DNA from: Lacticaseibacillus paracasei subsp. paracasei
GTDB lineage: Bacteria; Bacillota; Bacilli; Lactobacillales; Lactobacillaceae
Length of the DNA: 64,000 nucleotides
Assembly: GCF_000829035.1 (NCBI RefSeq)
Contig: NZ_AP012541.1
Span: forward strand, 620,001 to 684,000
Reading direction: 5' to 3'
Both the position numbers and the translations under genes were made by a program. Shown here piece by piece: positions 1 to 10,054 of the stretch (position 1 is its first letter; each line of letters starts with the position of its first letter). Below the pieces are notes generated by a model. The model was not told the origin of the DNA, searched no databases, and saw nothing but the letters and a program-made list of their open reading frames with translations.

Positions 1-1402
<1,402 letters not shown>

Positions 1403-1421
1403 CTACCCCCTGTGAAATAAT

Positions 1422-1446
1422 ATTGTACACAATGAAAACGTTTCCA
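1422..1446 (-). promoter_or_regulatory. glpK promoter with cre site
   Basis: Read on the minus strand, a TACAAT -10 box (1422-1427) lies about 26 bases before the glpK start. Immediately upstream is TGAAAACGTTTCCA on the plus strand (1433-1446), matching the CcpA cre consensus TGWAANCGNTNWCA at 13 of 14 positions. It overlaps the -35/-10 spacer, which implies catabolite repression. The -35 box itself is weak. Confidence 0.65.
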
Positions 1447-1590
1447 GAAACAGTTATACCGTACCTCGTGCCATTCTGCCAACTTTAAACTTATGTGTAT
1501 CATTAGTTATTTTAAAAAGTTAAAAAACCGATCAAAATTCTGTAAATGAGATGGAAATGGAGGTTGTGCTGCAAATGAGATATCTTGAAT

Positions 1591-1637
1591 AAAAAAACGC
1601 GTGGCCGATGAACGTTTTCATCAGCCGCGCGTATTTT
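1591..1637 (-). terminator. Terminator of the glycosyltransferase gene
   Basis: A long GC-rich hairpin (arms around ACGCGTGGC and GCCGCGCGT with a GATGAA/TTCATC inner stem) is followed on the minus strand by a run of T. It lies about 20 bases past the stop codon of the minus-strand glycosyltransferase gene and separates it from glpK. Confidence 0.8.
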
Positions 1638-1657
1638 GCTTAGGATCATCTGACCTG

Positions 1658-2419
1658 CTATTGGATGAGCTGGCGCATGCGATGGATCCGCTCAAAAATC
1701 TGGTCTTCCTGACGGCGATCAGCCCAAGAAAAATTGTGCATCGTGCTATTCGGGCGATTAACCTTCGTGTACAAAATGGTTGGATTATAAGCATATTTGC
1801 CAGGCGTATGCGCGACAAAATCCGCCGTGAAGTAATAGTCCTCAGCAATGCGTAATTGTTCATCATAGCGAATATTACCGGCAGTTAAAGCATCACGAGA
1901 GAAAGCCTTGTTCCAAATATAACCGCCCACTTCGGAGCCGTGGCGTGAGACTTGATCAAACATTTCACGCTGTGACAACAATTGAAAGCGATTGGGCCCG
2001 CCGCGGCTGCGATGCCACCAATCATAACCAACCGCAGTGGCCACAACACCCGATGTGAACCCGTGTGATAACGTTTCGGCAAAGGTCGGCGCGATTAAAT
2101 CGTCACCGTCGACAAACGCCACAGCTTGACCAGTGGCATGATCAATGCCAAAGTTTCGCGCAGCACCGATGCCACGATGGTCATTAAAACCGGTCGCGTG
2201 AAAATTAGGGATACCTTTAACAAAATCAGCCACTGTCTGAGCGGTACCATCAGTAGAGGCATCGTCGATGAGCCAAATTTCAAAATCAATTGTTTGTTGC
2301 TGGATACTTTTTAATGTCTCAGGCAGATAATGACCTAAATTGTAAGTTGGCACAACGATGGTTAAATCTAAGTTCGACGTAATTGCCTCCTTGAAGCTCG
2401 TTTTGATCATTATCGTCAA
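1658..2419 (-). CDS. Family 2 glycosyltransferase
   Basis: Probable GT-A fold family 2 glycosyltransferase, transferring a sugar from a nucleotide-sugar donor; acceptor unknown. Residues 18-30 carry the LTIVVPTYN start of the nucleotide-binding domain, followed by LIDDASTDGT, GIGAARNFGIDHATG and the metal-binding VDGDD, all typical of GT2. It has no membrane anchor, so it is likely cytoplasmic or loosely membrane associated. At 253 residues it is a single-domain enzyme. The start is uncertain. The frame opens at TTG (2419) with ATG at 2410, neither with a clear Shine-Dalgarno sequence, while a strong AAGGAGG lies inside the frame at about codon 9 without a standard start codon after it. It is a monocistronic gene with its own terminator, divergent from lacT. 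Confidence 0.8.
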   Translation of the reverse strand: MTIMIKTSFKEAITSNLDLTIVVPTYNLGHYLPETLKSIQQQTIDFEIWLIDDASTDGTAQTVADFVKGIPNFHATGFNDHRGIGAARNFGIDHATGQAVAFVDGDDLIAPTFAETLSHGFTSGVVATAVGYDWWHRSRGGPNRFQLLSQREMFDQVSRHGSEVGGYIWNKAFSRDALTAGNIRYDEQLRIAEDYYFTADFVAHTPGKYAYNPTILYTKVNRPNSTMHNFSWADRRQEDQIFERIHRMRQLIQ

Positions 2420-2593
2420 ATTAACGGAGGCGTCAAATAAAGTGATTCGTTTGTAGAGACATGACTAGCACTGATCATTAAAGAACAAAAGGCAACACAG
2501 ATAATTGTCCTAAAAAACTGACGATGGCTTGCTGGATGGACACTGTTGAAAAAGAAAAAAGAACAGCAAAACTAAAGATGCTACAAAAATAAA

Positions 2594-2629
2594 ATAAAAC
2601 GTTTACATTCTGTTCAGATATGGTACACT
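2594..2629 (+). promoter_or_regulatory. lac operon promoter with overlapping cre site
   Basis: TTTACA (2602-2607) and TACACT (2624-2629) form -35 and -10 boxes with a 16-base spacer. ATAAAACGTTTACA (2594-2607) matches the CcpA cre consensus except at its first two bases and covers the -35 box, so glucose repression by CcpA is expected. Confidence 0.75.
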
Positions 2630-2656
2630 TTGTTTGTTGATAGGAATATTCAATGT

Positions 2657-2728
2657 GGATTGTGACTATTTAATTAGGCGAGACCACAAATCGCAGTGCT
2701 GATCGCAGCGCGTGATTTGTGGTTTTTT
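2657..2728 (+). promoter_or_regulatory. RAT antiterminator element overlapping a leader terminator
   Basis: Bases 2657-2685 begin GGATTGTGACT and end GGCGAGACC. This matches the ribonucleic antiterminator (RAT) of the BglG/SacY/LicT family. It overlaps the 5' arm (ACCACAAATC, 2683-2692) of an intrinsic terminator whose 3' arm GATTTGTGGT (2714-2723) is followed by six T. Binding of LacT to the RAT should prevent the terminator. This is the known lactose control of the L. casei group. Confidence 0.88.
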
Positions 2729-2753
2729 CTTTGCACTGGGAGGTGATGACAAC

Positions 2754-3632
2754 TTGCCAAAAATAGCTCAGATTTTTAACAACAACGTGGCCTTGGTTGA
2801 TCTAGACAACCGCGGCCAAGCCGTTGTAAGGGGACGTGGCATCGCTTTTCAGAAGAGGCGAGGAGATGTTATTCCGACAAAGCAGATAGAGAAGATCTTT
2901 TATCTAGCGAACGAGACTTCCCGACAAAATTTGTACTTTCTCTTAAAAAATATTCCGATTGACGTGGTGACGACTACCTATGAAATTATTGATGTTGCCC
3001 AGAAACAATATCGACTGAAAGTGCTTGATTATATCTACATTACCTTGAGTGATCATATTTACGAGGCATATAAACGCTATCAGGCAGGGACTTATCAAGA
3101 AACAATGGTACCAGATTTTCATATTCAATATCCGGCCGAATATGCGGTGGCTAAACAGGCACTGCAAATCATTGCCACGAACCTTGGCGTTCAGTTTCCA
3201 CAGTCGGAAATAAAAAATCTGGCGTTGCACTTTATCAACGCTTCCGGCGAAGACGATGGCGAGCAGGTTTTTGGTAAAAGCAATGAAGCCTCACTTAGTC
3301 AACTTGTACAAGAAGTGTTGAAGCGTCATCACATTACTCGCTCTCATTCAAATGGCAACTACTATGACCGATTTATGATTCATCTCCAGTATCTCATCGA
3401 CCGACTGCAGCGTGTTGATACATATGCCGTTACCATTGTCCCTGAGGTTGCCACTGAACTTAAGCAAAACTATCCGCAGTCTTACAAGATTGCCTCAGAA
3501 ATTTTCGATGAAATTAAGGATCAACTCTATCGCAGTATGAGTGAGGACGAACGACTTTACTTCATCATCCACATTCAGCGATTGATAAACGAAGCACCAG
3601 CCCAGAATCATTCACAAAACGATTCATTATAA
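2754..3632 (+). CDS. lacT: Lactose operon transcriptional antiterminator
   Basis: BglG-family antiterminator that binds the RAT in its own leader and lets transcription run into lacEGF when lactose is transported. The protein has an N-terminal RNA-binding CAT domain (MPKIAQIFNNNVALV, about residues 1-55) and two PTS regulation domains (about 65-170 and 175-285). These hold histidines available for phosphorylation by HPr and by the lactose EIIB. I chose the TTG start at 2754 because GGGAGGTGATG lies just upstream and it yields the family N-terminus; an upstream in-frame GTG lies inside the terminator stem. It is 292 residues, intact, and has been separated from lacE by an IS30 element. Confidence 0.93.
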   Translation: MPKIAQIFNNNVALVDLDNRGQAVVRGRGIAFQKRRGDVIPTKQIEKIFYLANETSRQNLYFLLKNIPIDVVTTTYEIIDVAQKQYRLKVLDYIYITLSDHIYEAYKRYQAGTYQETMVPDFHIQYPAEYAVAKQALQIIATNLGVQFPQSEIKNLALHFINASGEDDGEQVFGKSNEASLSQLVQEVLKRHHITRSHSNGNYYDRFMIHLQYLIDRLQRVDTYAVTIVPEVATELKQNYPQSYKIASEIFDEIKDQLYRSMSEDERLYFIIHIQRLINEAPAQNHSQNDSL

Positions 3633-3633
3633 C

Positions 3634-3710
3634 GCGCTCGCAGTCGTAGAAGCCTACACATAAGGGCTTTGAAGCAATCTACCAAAGATTGGGCCAGTAT
3701 GCTTCAAGCC
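3634..3710 (+). repeat. Left half of a palindromic intergenic repeat split by the IS30 element
   Basis: The sequence after lacT begins AACGCGCTCGCAGTCG and continues GAAGCCTACACATAAGGG, which is the left arm of the long intergenic palindrome found repeatedly in this window. The matching right arm (CGCTTATGCTTTGGCTTCC then AAGCGCTC) lies on the far side of the insertion sequence at about 4764-4793. Confidence 0.65.
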
Positions 3711-3729
3711 CTAGATTGCAATAATAAAG

Positions 3730-4650
3730 TTACCACCTAGAAAGAGGCTTGCTCACTGCTTGAACTGGGGTTTGCCAACGGAGACATTTTCTAGGTTTGT
3801 TATTGATAAGCGCTGTGGCTTGTTGAATATCGGTCTCTGAAACCTGATCAAACTGTGTTCCCTTCGGGAAATAGTAGCGAAGTTCTCGATTGAACCGTTC
3901 ATTTGTGCCCCGTTCATTCGGGTGATAGGCGTGGCAAAAGTAAACCGGTATCCGATAGCGCTTTGTAAGCGCCTGATCGCAGGAAAACTCTTTACCGTGA
4001 TCAACCGTCACTGATCGAACCGGACCCGGAAAGTCCACCATCAGTCTTGCAAATCCCTTGAGAACAGCATTTTGTGATAAGTTTTCAAGCTTAGTTGTCG
4101 CCATTAAACGTGTCACCCGATCGACAATGGTCAAAACAGCAGCCTTTGACCCGCGACCACCGCGAACTGTATCCATCTCTAAATGTCCTTTTTCGGTTCG
4201 CCGATTAGCTGACTCACTGCGAATCTCAATTGAGGTGCCTACTGCTTGGTTATAGCGCGACCGAAGGTCTTGTCTTCTTTTATGACGTTTACCGTGATCA
4301 AAGAGTTGGCTTGGCTGAAAATCGACTTGTCTTTGATAAATCCAGTGGTAAATCGTGTGTGGCGCACAGTGAACGGCATAACCGACCATTTCAGGGGACC
4401 AACCTAGGTTTAGCTTCTCAGTTACCATCCGCTTCAACTTAGGCGTTAAAATCGAGTGCCGACCACAACGATGCCGACAAGTATCGGCATGATCCTGAGC
4501 TATAATGGCGCAGTAATCACCTTCAGGGCAACGGTGAAGCTCATGCCTAATAGAAATACGAGAGCGGCCTAAGGTCGCGGCGATGTATTGAATCGTGTGG
4601 TGTTGCATCAGTTCTATCTGAGATCGTTCAATTAAGGTTATAATGGCCAT
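3730..4650 (-). CDS. IS30-family transposase
   Basis: DDE transposase of 306 residues. An N-terminal helix-turn-helix (TIQYIAATLGRSRISIRHEL, about residues 18-38) should bind the terminal repeats. The catalytic core shows the acidic triad in HLEMDTVRG, SVTVDHGKEF and NERGTNERFNRELR. The C-terminus NNKPRKCLRWQTP is typical of IS30. The gene is intact. Its ribosome binding site (AGAAGGA on the minus strand) lies in a large inverted repeat that could hide it in transcripts entering from outside. It faces against the lactose operon. Confidence 0.95.
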   Translation of the reverse strand: MAIITLIERSQIELMQHHTIQYIAATLGRSRISIRHELHRCPEGDYCAIIAQDHADTCRHRCGRHSILTPKLKRMVTEKLNLGWSPEMVGYAVHCAPHTIYHWIYQRQVDFQPSQLFDHGKRHKRRQDLRSRYNQAVGTSIEIRSESANRRTEKGHLEMDTVRGGRGSKAAVLTIVDRVTRLMATTKLENLSQNAVLKGFARLMVDFPGPVRSVTVDHGKEFSCDQALTKRYRIPVYFCHAYHPNERGTNERFNRELRYYFPKGTQFDQVSETDIQQATALINNKPRKCLRWQTPVQAVSKPLSRW

Positions 4651-4652
4651 GG

Positions 4653-4721
4653 GACCTGTCCTTCTCTCTAGATGGTATGTTATGCAAACACCATTTTAGC
4701 AAGAACGGACAGGTCTTTTTT
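4653..4721 (+). terminator. Hairpin with T-run at the lacE-side end of the IS30 element
   Basis: On the plus strand GACCTGTCC (4653-4661) pairs with GGACAGGTC (4707-4715), followed by six T. The 45-base loop contains a second inverted repeat (ATGGT...ACCAT). In the lac direction this looks like an intrinsic terminator. On the minus strand the same arms cover the transposase ribosome binding site. The long loop makes terminator strength uncertain. Confidence 0.5.
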
Positions 4722-4807
4722 CACATTTTCTGGGTGGTAACTTTAATTATGCAATCTAGGAAGCACGCTTATGCTTTGGCTTCCAAGCGCTCAGGAGGAA
4801 AAGACTC

Positions 4808-6541
4808 ATGAATAAGGTTTTTGATAAATTAAAACCGGTTTTTGAAGCCATCGCTGCTAACAAATATATTTCCGCGATTCGTGATGGCTTTATCGCATGT
4901 ATGCCGATCATCATCTTCTCAAGTATCTTTATGATGGTTGCTTATGTTCCGAACGCTTGGGGGTTTTACTGGCCAGACAACGTAACGAATACGTTGATGG
5001 TTGCTTATAACTATTCCATGGGCTTGCTGGCACTGTTTGTGGCGGGAACGACTGCTAAAAACTTGACTGACAGCAAGAACCTTGAATTACCGAAAACAAA
5101 TCAAATTAATCCAGTGGCCGTCATTGTGGCGTCTGAAATTTCTTTTGTCATTTTGTCGATCTTGCCGCTTAAAACCGGTGTTGACCTGACTTACATGGGG
5201 ACTCAGGGATTGATCTGCGCTTATATCGTTGGGTTGATCGTGCCAAATATTTACTACGTCTGTATTAAGAACAATGTCACGATTAAATTACCAGAGCAGG
5301 TACCAGGTAATATCGCCCAGTCATTTAAAGACCTTATCCCGATGGGCCTTTCTGTGACAGCCTTCTGGCTTTTCGGTGTTGGCTTCAAAGCGGCAACGGG
5401 TACTGTATTGCCACGCTGGATCATTCAAGTACTTTCGCCGCTTTTCCAAGCCAGCGATTCTTATCTAGGCTTAGCCCTGATTGCTGGCGCGATGGCTTTC
5501 TTCTGGTTCTGTGGTGTCCAAGGCCCATCAATTGTTCAGCCGGCTGTTGTCCCGATTATGATTGCGAATACAGCAGCTAACTTGCAGCAATATCAGGCAG
5601 GGCAACATGTCTCGCACGTTTTGGCCATGAACACGATGGACTACGTCATGAATTTTGGTGGAACCGGAGCAACATTGGTGGTACCTTTCATCATGCTGTT
5701 TGCGGCCCGATCAGCGCAATTAAAAGCCGTTGGTAAGGTTTCCTTTGTGCCATGCACTTTCGGGGTCAATGAACCTGTTTTGTTTGGAATGCCGATTATC
5801 ATGAATCCCATTTTCTTCATTCCGTTCTTAGCAACCCCGATCGTGAACGTTTGCTTATTCAAATTCTTTGTGAGTGTACTTGGCATGAACAGTATGATGT
5901 ACACCATGCCATGGACAGTTCCGGGACCGATTGGGATTTTGATTTCGACTGGGTTTGCCCCGTTGGCTTTCGCCTTTGTTCTACTGACGTTGGTTCTGGA
6001 CGTTGCGATATACTTCCCATTCATTCGCGTTTATGACAGCACACTCTTAGCTGAAGAAAAAGCTAAGGAAGAGGTCATTGAAGACGACGGCATGGCTGTT
6101 CAGGCGAGTGACACAGTGTCACCTTCTATCCCGACTGGTTTGACTGTTGCGACTGCCACAGACGACGATGCGACCCATGTGTTGCCTGAAACAGCCCCAT
6201 CTGCCCACGGCGAAGCCTATTTCAAACAAAATGAAGTTAATGTTTTAGTGTTGTGTGCTGGTGGTGGAACAAGCGGTATTCTTGCCAACGCGCTAAACAA
6301 ACTGTCTAAGGAACGCGGTTTAAAGCTCTCGGCCGCCGCCCGCGCTTATGGACAGGATATGGATTTGATCAAAGATATGAACATGGTCATCCTTGCGCCG
6401 CAAATGGAAAGCATGAAAGGTAATTTAAAAAAGATCACCGATAAGTATGGCGTCAAGCTGGTCACAACAACTGGTCGGCAATACATTGAATTAACCAACA
6501 ATGGTGACAAGGCACTTGATTTTGTTGAATCCAATCTTTGA
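4808..6541 (+). CDS. lacE: Lactose-specific PTS EIICB component
   Basis: Membrane permease of the lactose phosphotransferase system; imports lactose as lactose-6-phosphate. The N-terminal EIIC domain (about residues 1-420) is strongly hydrophobic with several membrane segments. A charged and Thr/Pro-rich linker (about 425-470) leads to the cytosolic EIIB domain, where Cys483 in LVLCAGGGTSG is the phosphorylation site. Length 577 matches L. casei LacE. The start ATG has AGGAGG eight bases upstream. Next come lacG and lacF. The IS30 element lies directly upstream, so expression from the lacT promoter may be altered, though the coding sequence is intact. Confidence 0.96.
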   Translation: MNKVFDKLKPVFEAIAANKYISAIRDGFIACMPIIIFSSIFMMVAYVPNAWGFYWPDNVTNTLMVAYNYSMGLLALFVAGTTAKNLTDSKNLELPKTNQINPVAVIVASEISFVILSILPLKTGVDLTYMGTQGLICAYIVGLIVPNIYYVCIKNNVTIKLPEQVPGNIAQSFKDLIPMGLSVTAFWLFGVGFKAATGTVLPRWIIQVLSPLFQASDSYLGLALIAGAMAFFWFCGVQGPSIVQPAVVPIMIANTAANLQQYQAGQHVSHVLAMNTMDYVMNFGGTGATLVVPFIMLFAARSAQLKAVGKVSFVPCTFGVNEPVLFGMPIIMNPIFFIPFLATPIVNVCLFKFFVSVLGMNSMMYTMPWTVPGPIGILISTGFAPLAFAFVLLTLVLDVAIYFPFIRVYDSTLLAEEKAKEEVIEDDGMAVQASDTVSPSIPTGLTVATATDDDATHVLPETAPSAHGEAYFKQNEVNVLVLCAGGGTSGILANALNKLSKERGLKLSAAARAYGQDMDLIKDMNMVILAPQMESMKGNLKKITDKYGVKLVTTTGRQYIELTNNGDKALDFVESNL

Positions 6542-6567
6542 GACACTTAACAGGAGGTTATTAAGCA

Positions 6568-7992
6568 ATGAGTAAACAGCTACCTCAAGATTTTGTAATG
6601 GGCGGGGCAACCGCCGCCTATCAAGTCGAAGGAGCCACCAAGGAAGACGGTAAAGGTCGCGTGCTTTGGGACGATTTTCTGGATAAACAGGGGCGGTTCA
6701 AGCCCGACCCGGCAGCGGATTTTTATCATCGTTATGATGAAGATTTGGCATTAGCGGAAAAATACGGCCATCAAGTGATTCGGGTGTCAATTGCCTGGTC
6801 GCGAATTTTTCCGGATGGTGCCGGGGAAGTTGAGCCACGCGGGGTTGCTTTTTACCACAAGCTCTTCGCGGATTGTGCCGCCCATCATATCGAACCGTTT
6901 GTTACGCTACATCATTTTGATACGCCCGAACGCTTGCACGAAGCCGGTGATTGGTTGAGTCAAGAGATGTTGGACGACTTTGTGGCTTATGCGAAGTTTT
7001 GCTTTGAAGAATTTTCCGAAGTGAAGTATTGGATCACCATTAATGAACCGACCTCAATGGCCGTTCAACAATATACAAGCGGGACATTCCCGCCTGCCGA
7101 GTCTGGACGTTTTGATAAGACGTTCCAAGCTGAACACAATCAAATGGTGGCGCATGCCCGTATCGTTAATCTATATAAGTCAATGCAATTAGGTGGCCAA
7201 ATTGGAATTGTTCATGCGTTGCAAACTGTTTATCCCTACAGTGATAGCGCTGTGGATCACCATGCCGCCGAGTTGCAGGACGCTTTGGAAAATCGATTGT
7301 ATCTGGATGGCACATTAGCTGGCGAATATCACCAAGAAACTTTGGCGCTCGTGAAGGAAATTCTGGATGCCAATCATCAACCGATGTTTCAATCGACACC
7401 GCAGGAAATGAAGGCTATTGATGAAGCGGCCCATCAGTTAGACTTTGTTGGGGTCAATAATTATTTCAGCAAGTGGTTGCGTGCCTATCATGGCAAATCA
7501 GAGACCATTCATAATGGCGACGGCACCAAAGGCTCTTCGGTCGCGCGGCTGCAAGGCGTTGGCGAGGAAAAACTCCCAGATGGCATTGAGACGACAGATT
7601 GGGATTGGTCGATTTATCCACGAGGAATGTATGACATACTGATGCGGATTCATAATGACTATCCGTTGGTGCCAGTGACCTACGTGACAGAAAATGGTAT
7701 TGGTCTTAAAGAAAGCTTGCCAGAAAATGCGACCCCTGACACCGTGATTGAAGATCCAAAACGGATTGATTATGTAAAGAAATATCTGTCCGCAATGGCT
7801 GATGCTATCCATGATGGCGCAAATGTCAAAGGTTACTTCATCTGGTCACTTCAAGATCAGTTTTCTTGGACAAACGGTTACAGTAAACGATATGGTCTGT
7901 TCTTCGTTGATTTTCCAACACAAAATCGTTATATCAAACAAAGTGCCGAGTGGTTTAAGTCTGTGAGTGAGACCCACATCATTCCGGATTAA
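6568..7992 (+). CDS. lacG: 6-phospho-beta-galactosidase
   Basis: Cytoplasmic family 1 glycosidase that splits lactose-6-phosphate into glucose and galactose-6-phosphate. The 474-residue TIM-barrel protein begins with the family pattern [15 protein letters not shown], carries the acid/base Glu160 in ITINEP and the nucleophile Glu375 in YVTENGIG, and ends with [16 protein letters not shown] residues near the phosphate pocket. The start follows AGGAGG. It lies 26 bases after lacE and is co-transcribed with it. No frameshift is seen, unlike some strains of L. rhamnosus in which this gene is reported defective. Confidence 0.96.
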   Translation: MSKQLPQDFVMGGATAAYQVEGATKEDGKGRVLWDDFLDKQGRFKPDPAADFYHRYDEDLALAEKYGHQVIRVSIAWSRIFPDGAGEVEPRGVAFYHKLFADCAAHHIEPFVTLHHFDTPERLHEAGDWLSQEMLDDFVAYAKFCFEEFSEVKYWITINEPTSMAVQQYTSGTFPPAESGRFDKTFQAEHNQMVAHARIVNLYKSMQLGGQIGIVHALQTVYPYSDSAVDHHAAELQDALENRLYLDGTLAGEYHQETLALVKEILDANHQPMFQSTPQEMKAIDEAAHQLDFVGVNNYFSKWLRAYHGKSETIHNGDGTKGSSVARLQGVGEEKLPDGIETTDWDWSIYPRGMYDILMRIHNDYPLVPVTYVTENGIGLKESLPENATPDTVIEDPKRIDYVKKYLSAMADAIHDGANVKGYFIWSLQDQFSWTNGYSKRYGLFFVDFPTQNRYIKQSAEWFKSVSETHIIPD

Positions 7993-8037
7993 AAAGTTTT
8001 TGGCTATTTAGACAGCAAGGATTGAATCGGAGGGAAA

Positions 8038-8376
8038 ATGATGGCTACTAAAGAAGAAATTTCAATGGTTGGTTTTGCACTTGTGGCGTATGCAGGCGAT
8101 GCTCGAACGGCTGCTGTGCATGCACTTGATGCCGCTGAAGCAGGCGATTTCGATAAGGCAAACGAATTGGTTGAGAAGGCCCAACAGGATATCAATGAAG
8201 CCCACAACCAACAGACCCAGCTTCTAAGTCAAGAAGCTGGCGGTGCTGAAATGGATGTCACCTTTATCATGGTTCATGGTCAAGATACGTTGATGACAAC
8301 CATGTTGCTCATTGATGAAACACGCTACATGATTCGCATGTTTAAGCGGATCAAAGAACTTGAGAACAAGCAGTAA
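8038..8376 (+). CDS. lacF: Lactose-specific PTS EIIA component
   Basis: Small soluble phosphocarrier (112 residues, mostly helical, normally a trimer) that passes phosphate from HPr to the EIIB domain of LacE. The phosphorylated histidine is His80 in TFIMVHGQDTLM. Two adjacent ATG codons (8038, 8041) follow GGAGGG; I kept the first, which gives the length known for L. casei, though the second has the better spacing. It is the last gene of the lac operon and is followed by a terminator. Confidence 0.95.
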   Translation: MMATKEEISMVGFALVAYAGDARTAAVHALDAAEAGDFDKANELVEKAQQDINEAHNQQTQLLSQEAGGAEMDVTFIMVHGQDTLMTTMLLIDETRYMIRMFKRIKELENKQ

Positions 8377-8485
8377 ATGAGTCATCATCATTTCTCGATA
8401 AAATGATAGTCGAATCGATCAGCATTTCCTCCAAATGACGAACTTTGCTGTTAGCGCGTCCTCAATAATTGAACAGAAGTAACCC

Positions 8486-8527
8486 AAAAACTAGGCGCGT
8501 GGCACATACAGCGCCTAGTTTTTCTAT
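8486..8527 (+). terminator. lac operon terminator
   Basis: AAACTAGGCGC (8488-8498) pairs with GCGCCTAGTTT (8511-8521), followed by T-rich sequence. It closes the lacEGF unit. The remainder of 8377-8700 contains no recognisable gene. Confidence 0.85.
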
Positions 8528-8700
8528 TTCTGGTTTCGGCGACAATTGATGACCAGTTTGGCTTAGTGTCCGTTAAGTACTGAGCGGGATAGCAAAGCGG
8601 AATGCAAAACGCTCAAATGTTTTAGTAAAAGAAAAAAGCTTTGAATTCGACAGTTGTTAGAGGATCGATAAAACAAAACAAAAAAATTTGGCTATAGCGC

Positions 8701-8742
8701 TTCCAATCCGTCATTATTTTTAGTAAAATAAAAACGGTTACA
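8701..8742 (+). promoter_or_regulatory. gal operon promoter region with cre site
   Basis: TTCCAA (8701-8706) and TAAAAT (8724-8729) are possible -35 and -10 boxes with a 17-base spacer. TAAAAACGGTTACA (8729-8742) matches the cre consensus at 13 of 14 positions and would lie near the transcription start, suggesting CcpA roadblock repression. The promoter boxes are tentative; the cre match is good. Confidence 0.6.
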
Positions 8743-8792
8743 AAAATCAGCAGCGGATAAATAAGCTTAACTTCAATTAGGAGGTATTGACG

Positions 8793-9959
8793 GTGAATAG
8801 TACAGATGTCACGAAAGGTTTTACGGAACAATTTGGTAAGCAGACGGAGCACACCTTCTTCGCACCAGGACGCATTAATTTAATTGGTGAACATACCGAT
8901 TACAATGGTGGCCACGTTTTCCCGTGTGCCATTTCGCTGGGCACTTATGCAGCGGTTGGCACCAATGAGGACAACGCTTTTCGGTTATACTCGGCCAACT
9001 TCCCAAAGGTTGGCATTATTGACATCCCATTCTCGGATCTTTTCCAAGATAAGCGCGGCTTGTGGACAGATTACTTCCAAGGTATGGCGCGGGTGATGAA
9101 GACGGCGGGTGCGAACTTCACGCATGGCCTCAATGTTTACATCAACGGCAACTTACCTGATGGCGCTGGGTTATCAAGTTCTGCTTCTCTGGAAATGCTG
9201 GTCGGAACGATTCTGAACAATCTTTTTGATGGCGGCTTTGAACCGTTGGAGCTGGTTCAGTTCGGCGTTAAAGTCGAAAACGACTATATCGGCGTGAACT
9301 CCGGTGTGATGGATCAGTTCGCGATTGAAATGGGTCGCGCAAATCAAGCAACGCTGTTGGATACAAACACGATGAAATACGAGTACCTGCCAGTTGAGAT
9401 GGGCGATAACGTGATTGTCATCATGAATACCAACAAGCGTCGTGAGTTGGCTGATTCCAAGTACAACGAACGCCGCAGTGAATGCGAAAAAGCACTGGCA
9501 ATGCTACAAAAAGGTATTGAAGTTAAAAGTCTGGGCCAACTGAGTGAAGACGAATTCGACGAGAATACTTATCTCATTTACGATCCAATCCTGATCAAAC
9601 GCGCGCGCCACGCCGTCTTTGAAAATCAGCGGACATTGAAGGCTTCGAAAGCACTGCAAGATGGCGATTTGAAGACCTTTGGCAAACTAGTCTCTGCTTC
9701 TGGAGTTTCGTTGGCTTTTGACTACGAAGTCACTGGCATCGAGCTTGATACCCTTGTGACCAATGCCTTGAAGCAACGGGGTGTGCTCGGTGCTCGCATG
9801 ACCGGTGCTGGCTTTGGCGGTTGCGCCATTGCGATTGTCAACAGTGCTGATGTTGAAGACTTTATTGACAACGTTGGTAAGGCCTATCGAGAAAAGATTG
9901 GCTATGACGCCCATTTCTATGTGGCCGATATTGCCGATGGTGCTAAGCAACTGAACTAA
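8793..9959 (+). CDS. galK: Galactokinase
   Basis: GHMP-family kinase phosphorylating galactose to galactose-1-phosphate, first dedicated step of the Leloir pathway. Motifs in order: GRINLIGEHTDYNGG (galactose binding), PDGAGLSSSAS (ATP-binding GHMP loop), GVMDQFAIEMG, and TGAGFGGCAIAI near the C-terminus. I chose GTG at 8793, eight bases after AGGAGG, giving 388 residues starting MNSTDVTKGF as in L. casei GalK; the in-frame TTG at 8787 is too close to the ribosome binding site. First gene of galKETRM. Confidence 0.96.
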   Translation: MNSTDVTKGFTEQFGKQTEHTFFAPGRINLIGEHTDYNGGHVFPCAISLGTYAAVGTNEDNAFRLYSANFPKVGIIDIPFSDLFQDKRGLWTDYFQGMARVMKTAGANFTHGLNVYINGNLPDGAGLSSSASLEMLVGTILNNLFDGGFEPLELVQFGVKVENDYIGVNSGVMDQFAIEMGRANQATLLDTNTMKYEYLPVEMGDNVIVIMNTNKRRELADSKYNERRSECEKALAMLQKGIEVKSLGQLSEDEFDENTYLIYDPILIKRARHAVFENQRTLKASKALQDGDLKTFGKLVSASGVSLAFDYEVTGIELDTLVTNALKQRGVLGARMTGAGFGGCAIAIVNSADVEDFIDNVGKAYREKIGYDAHFYVADIADGAKQLN

Positions 9960-9990
9960 CTCTGCTAAAATAGAAAAAGTGTTATAAAGT

Positions 9991-10033
9991 AGAGCGTGAG
10001 CCAGACCGATTTCTAGTCTGACGAACACGTTTT
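9991..10033 (+). repeat. Short palindromic repeat before galE
   Basis: GAGCGTGAGCCAGAC and its partial complement GTCTGACGAACACGTTTT flank a short loop and lie just upstream of the galE ribosome binding site. The arms resemble the short form of the intergenic palindrome family in this window, but the match is degenerate. Confidence 0.5.
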
Positions 10034-10054
10034 AAAAAAGGGAGATATTTTATT

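Larger units (their letters stand above)
3711..4759. mobile_element. IS30-family insertion sequence between lacT and lacE
   Basis: About 1,049 bp with imperfect terminal inverted repeats: the left end reads CTAGATTGCAATAATAAAGT, and the right end is its near complement, ending TTATGCAATCTAG. Both ends carry CTAG. Being a palindrome, it could be either a target duplication or the outer part of the inverted repeat. The single transposase gene is on the minus strand, opposite to the lac operon. The element looks complete and recent. It sits inside a palindromic intergenic repeat. Confidence 0.9.

Noticed and set aside
4808..7992. Possible lactose-negative lesion in lacE or lacG.
   Set aside because: Both genes are full length with all catalytic residues; only the spacing to lacT is changed by the IS element.
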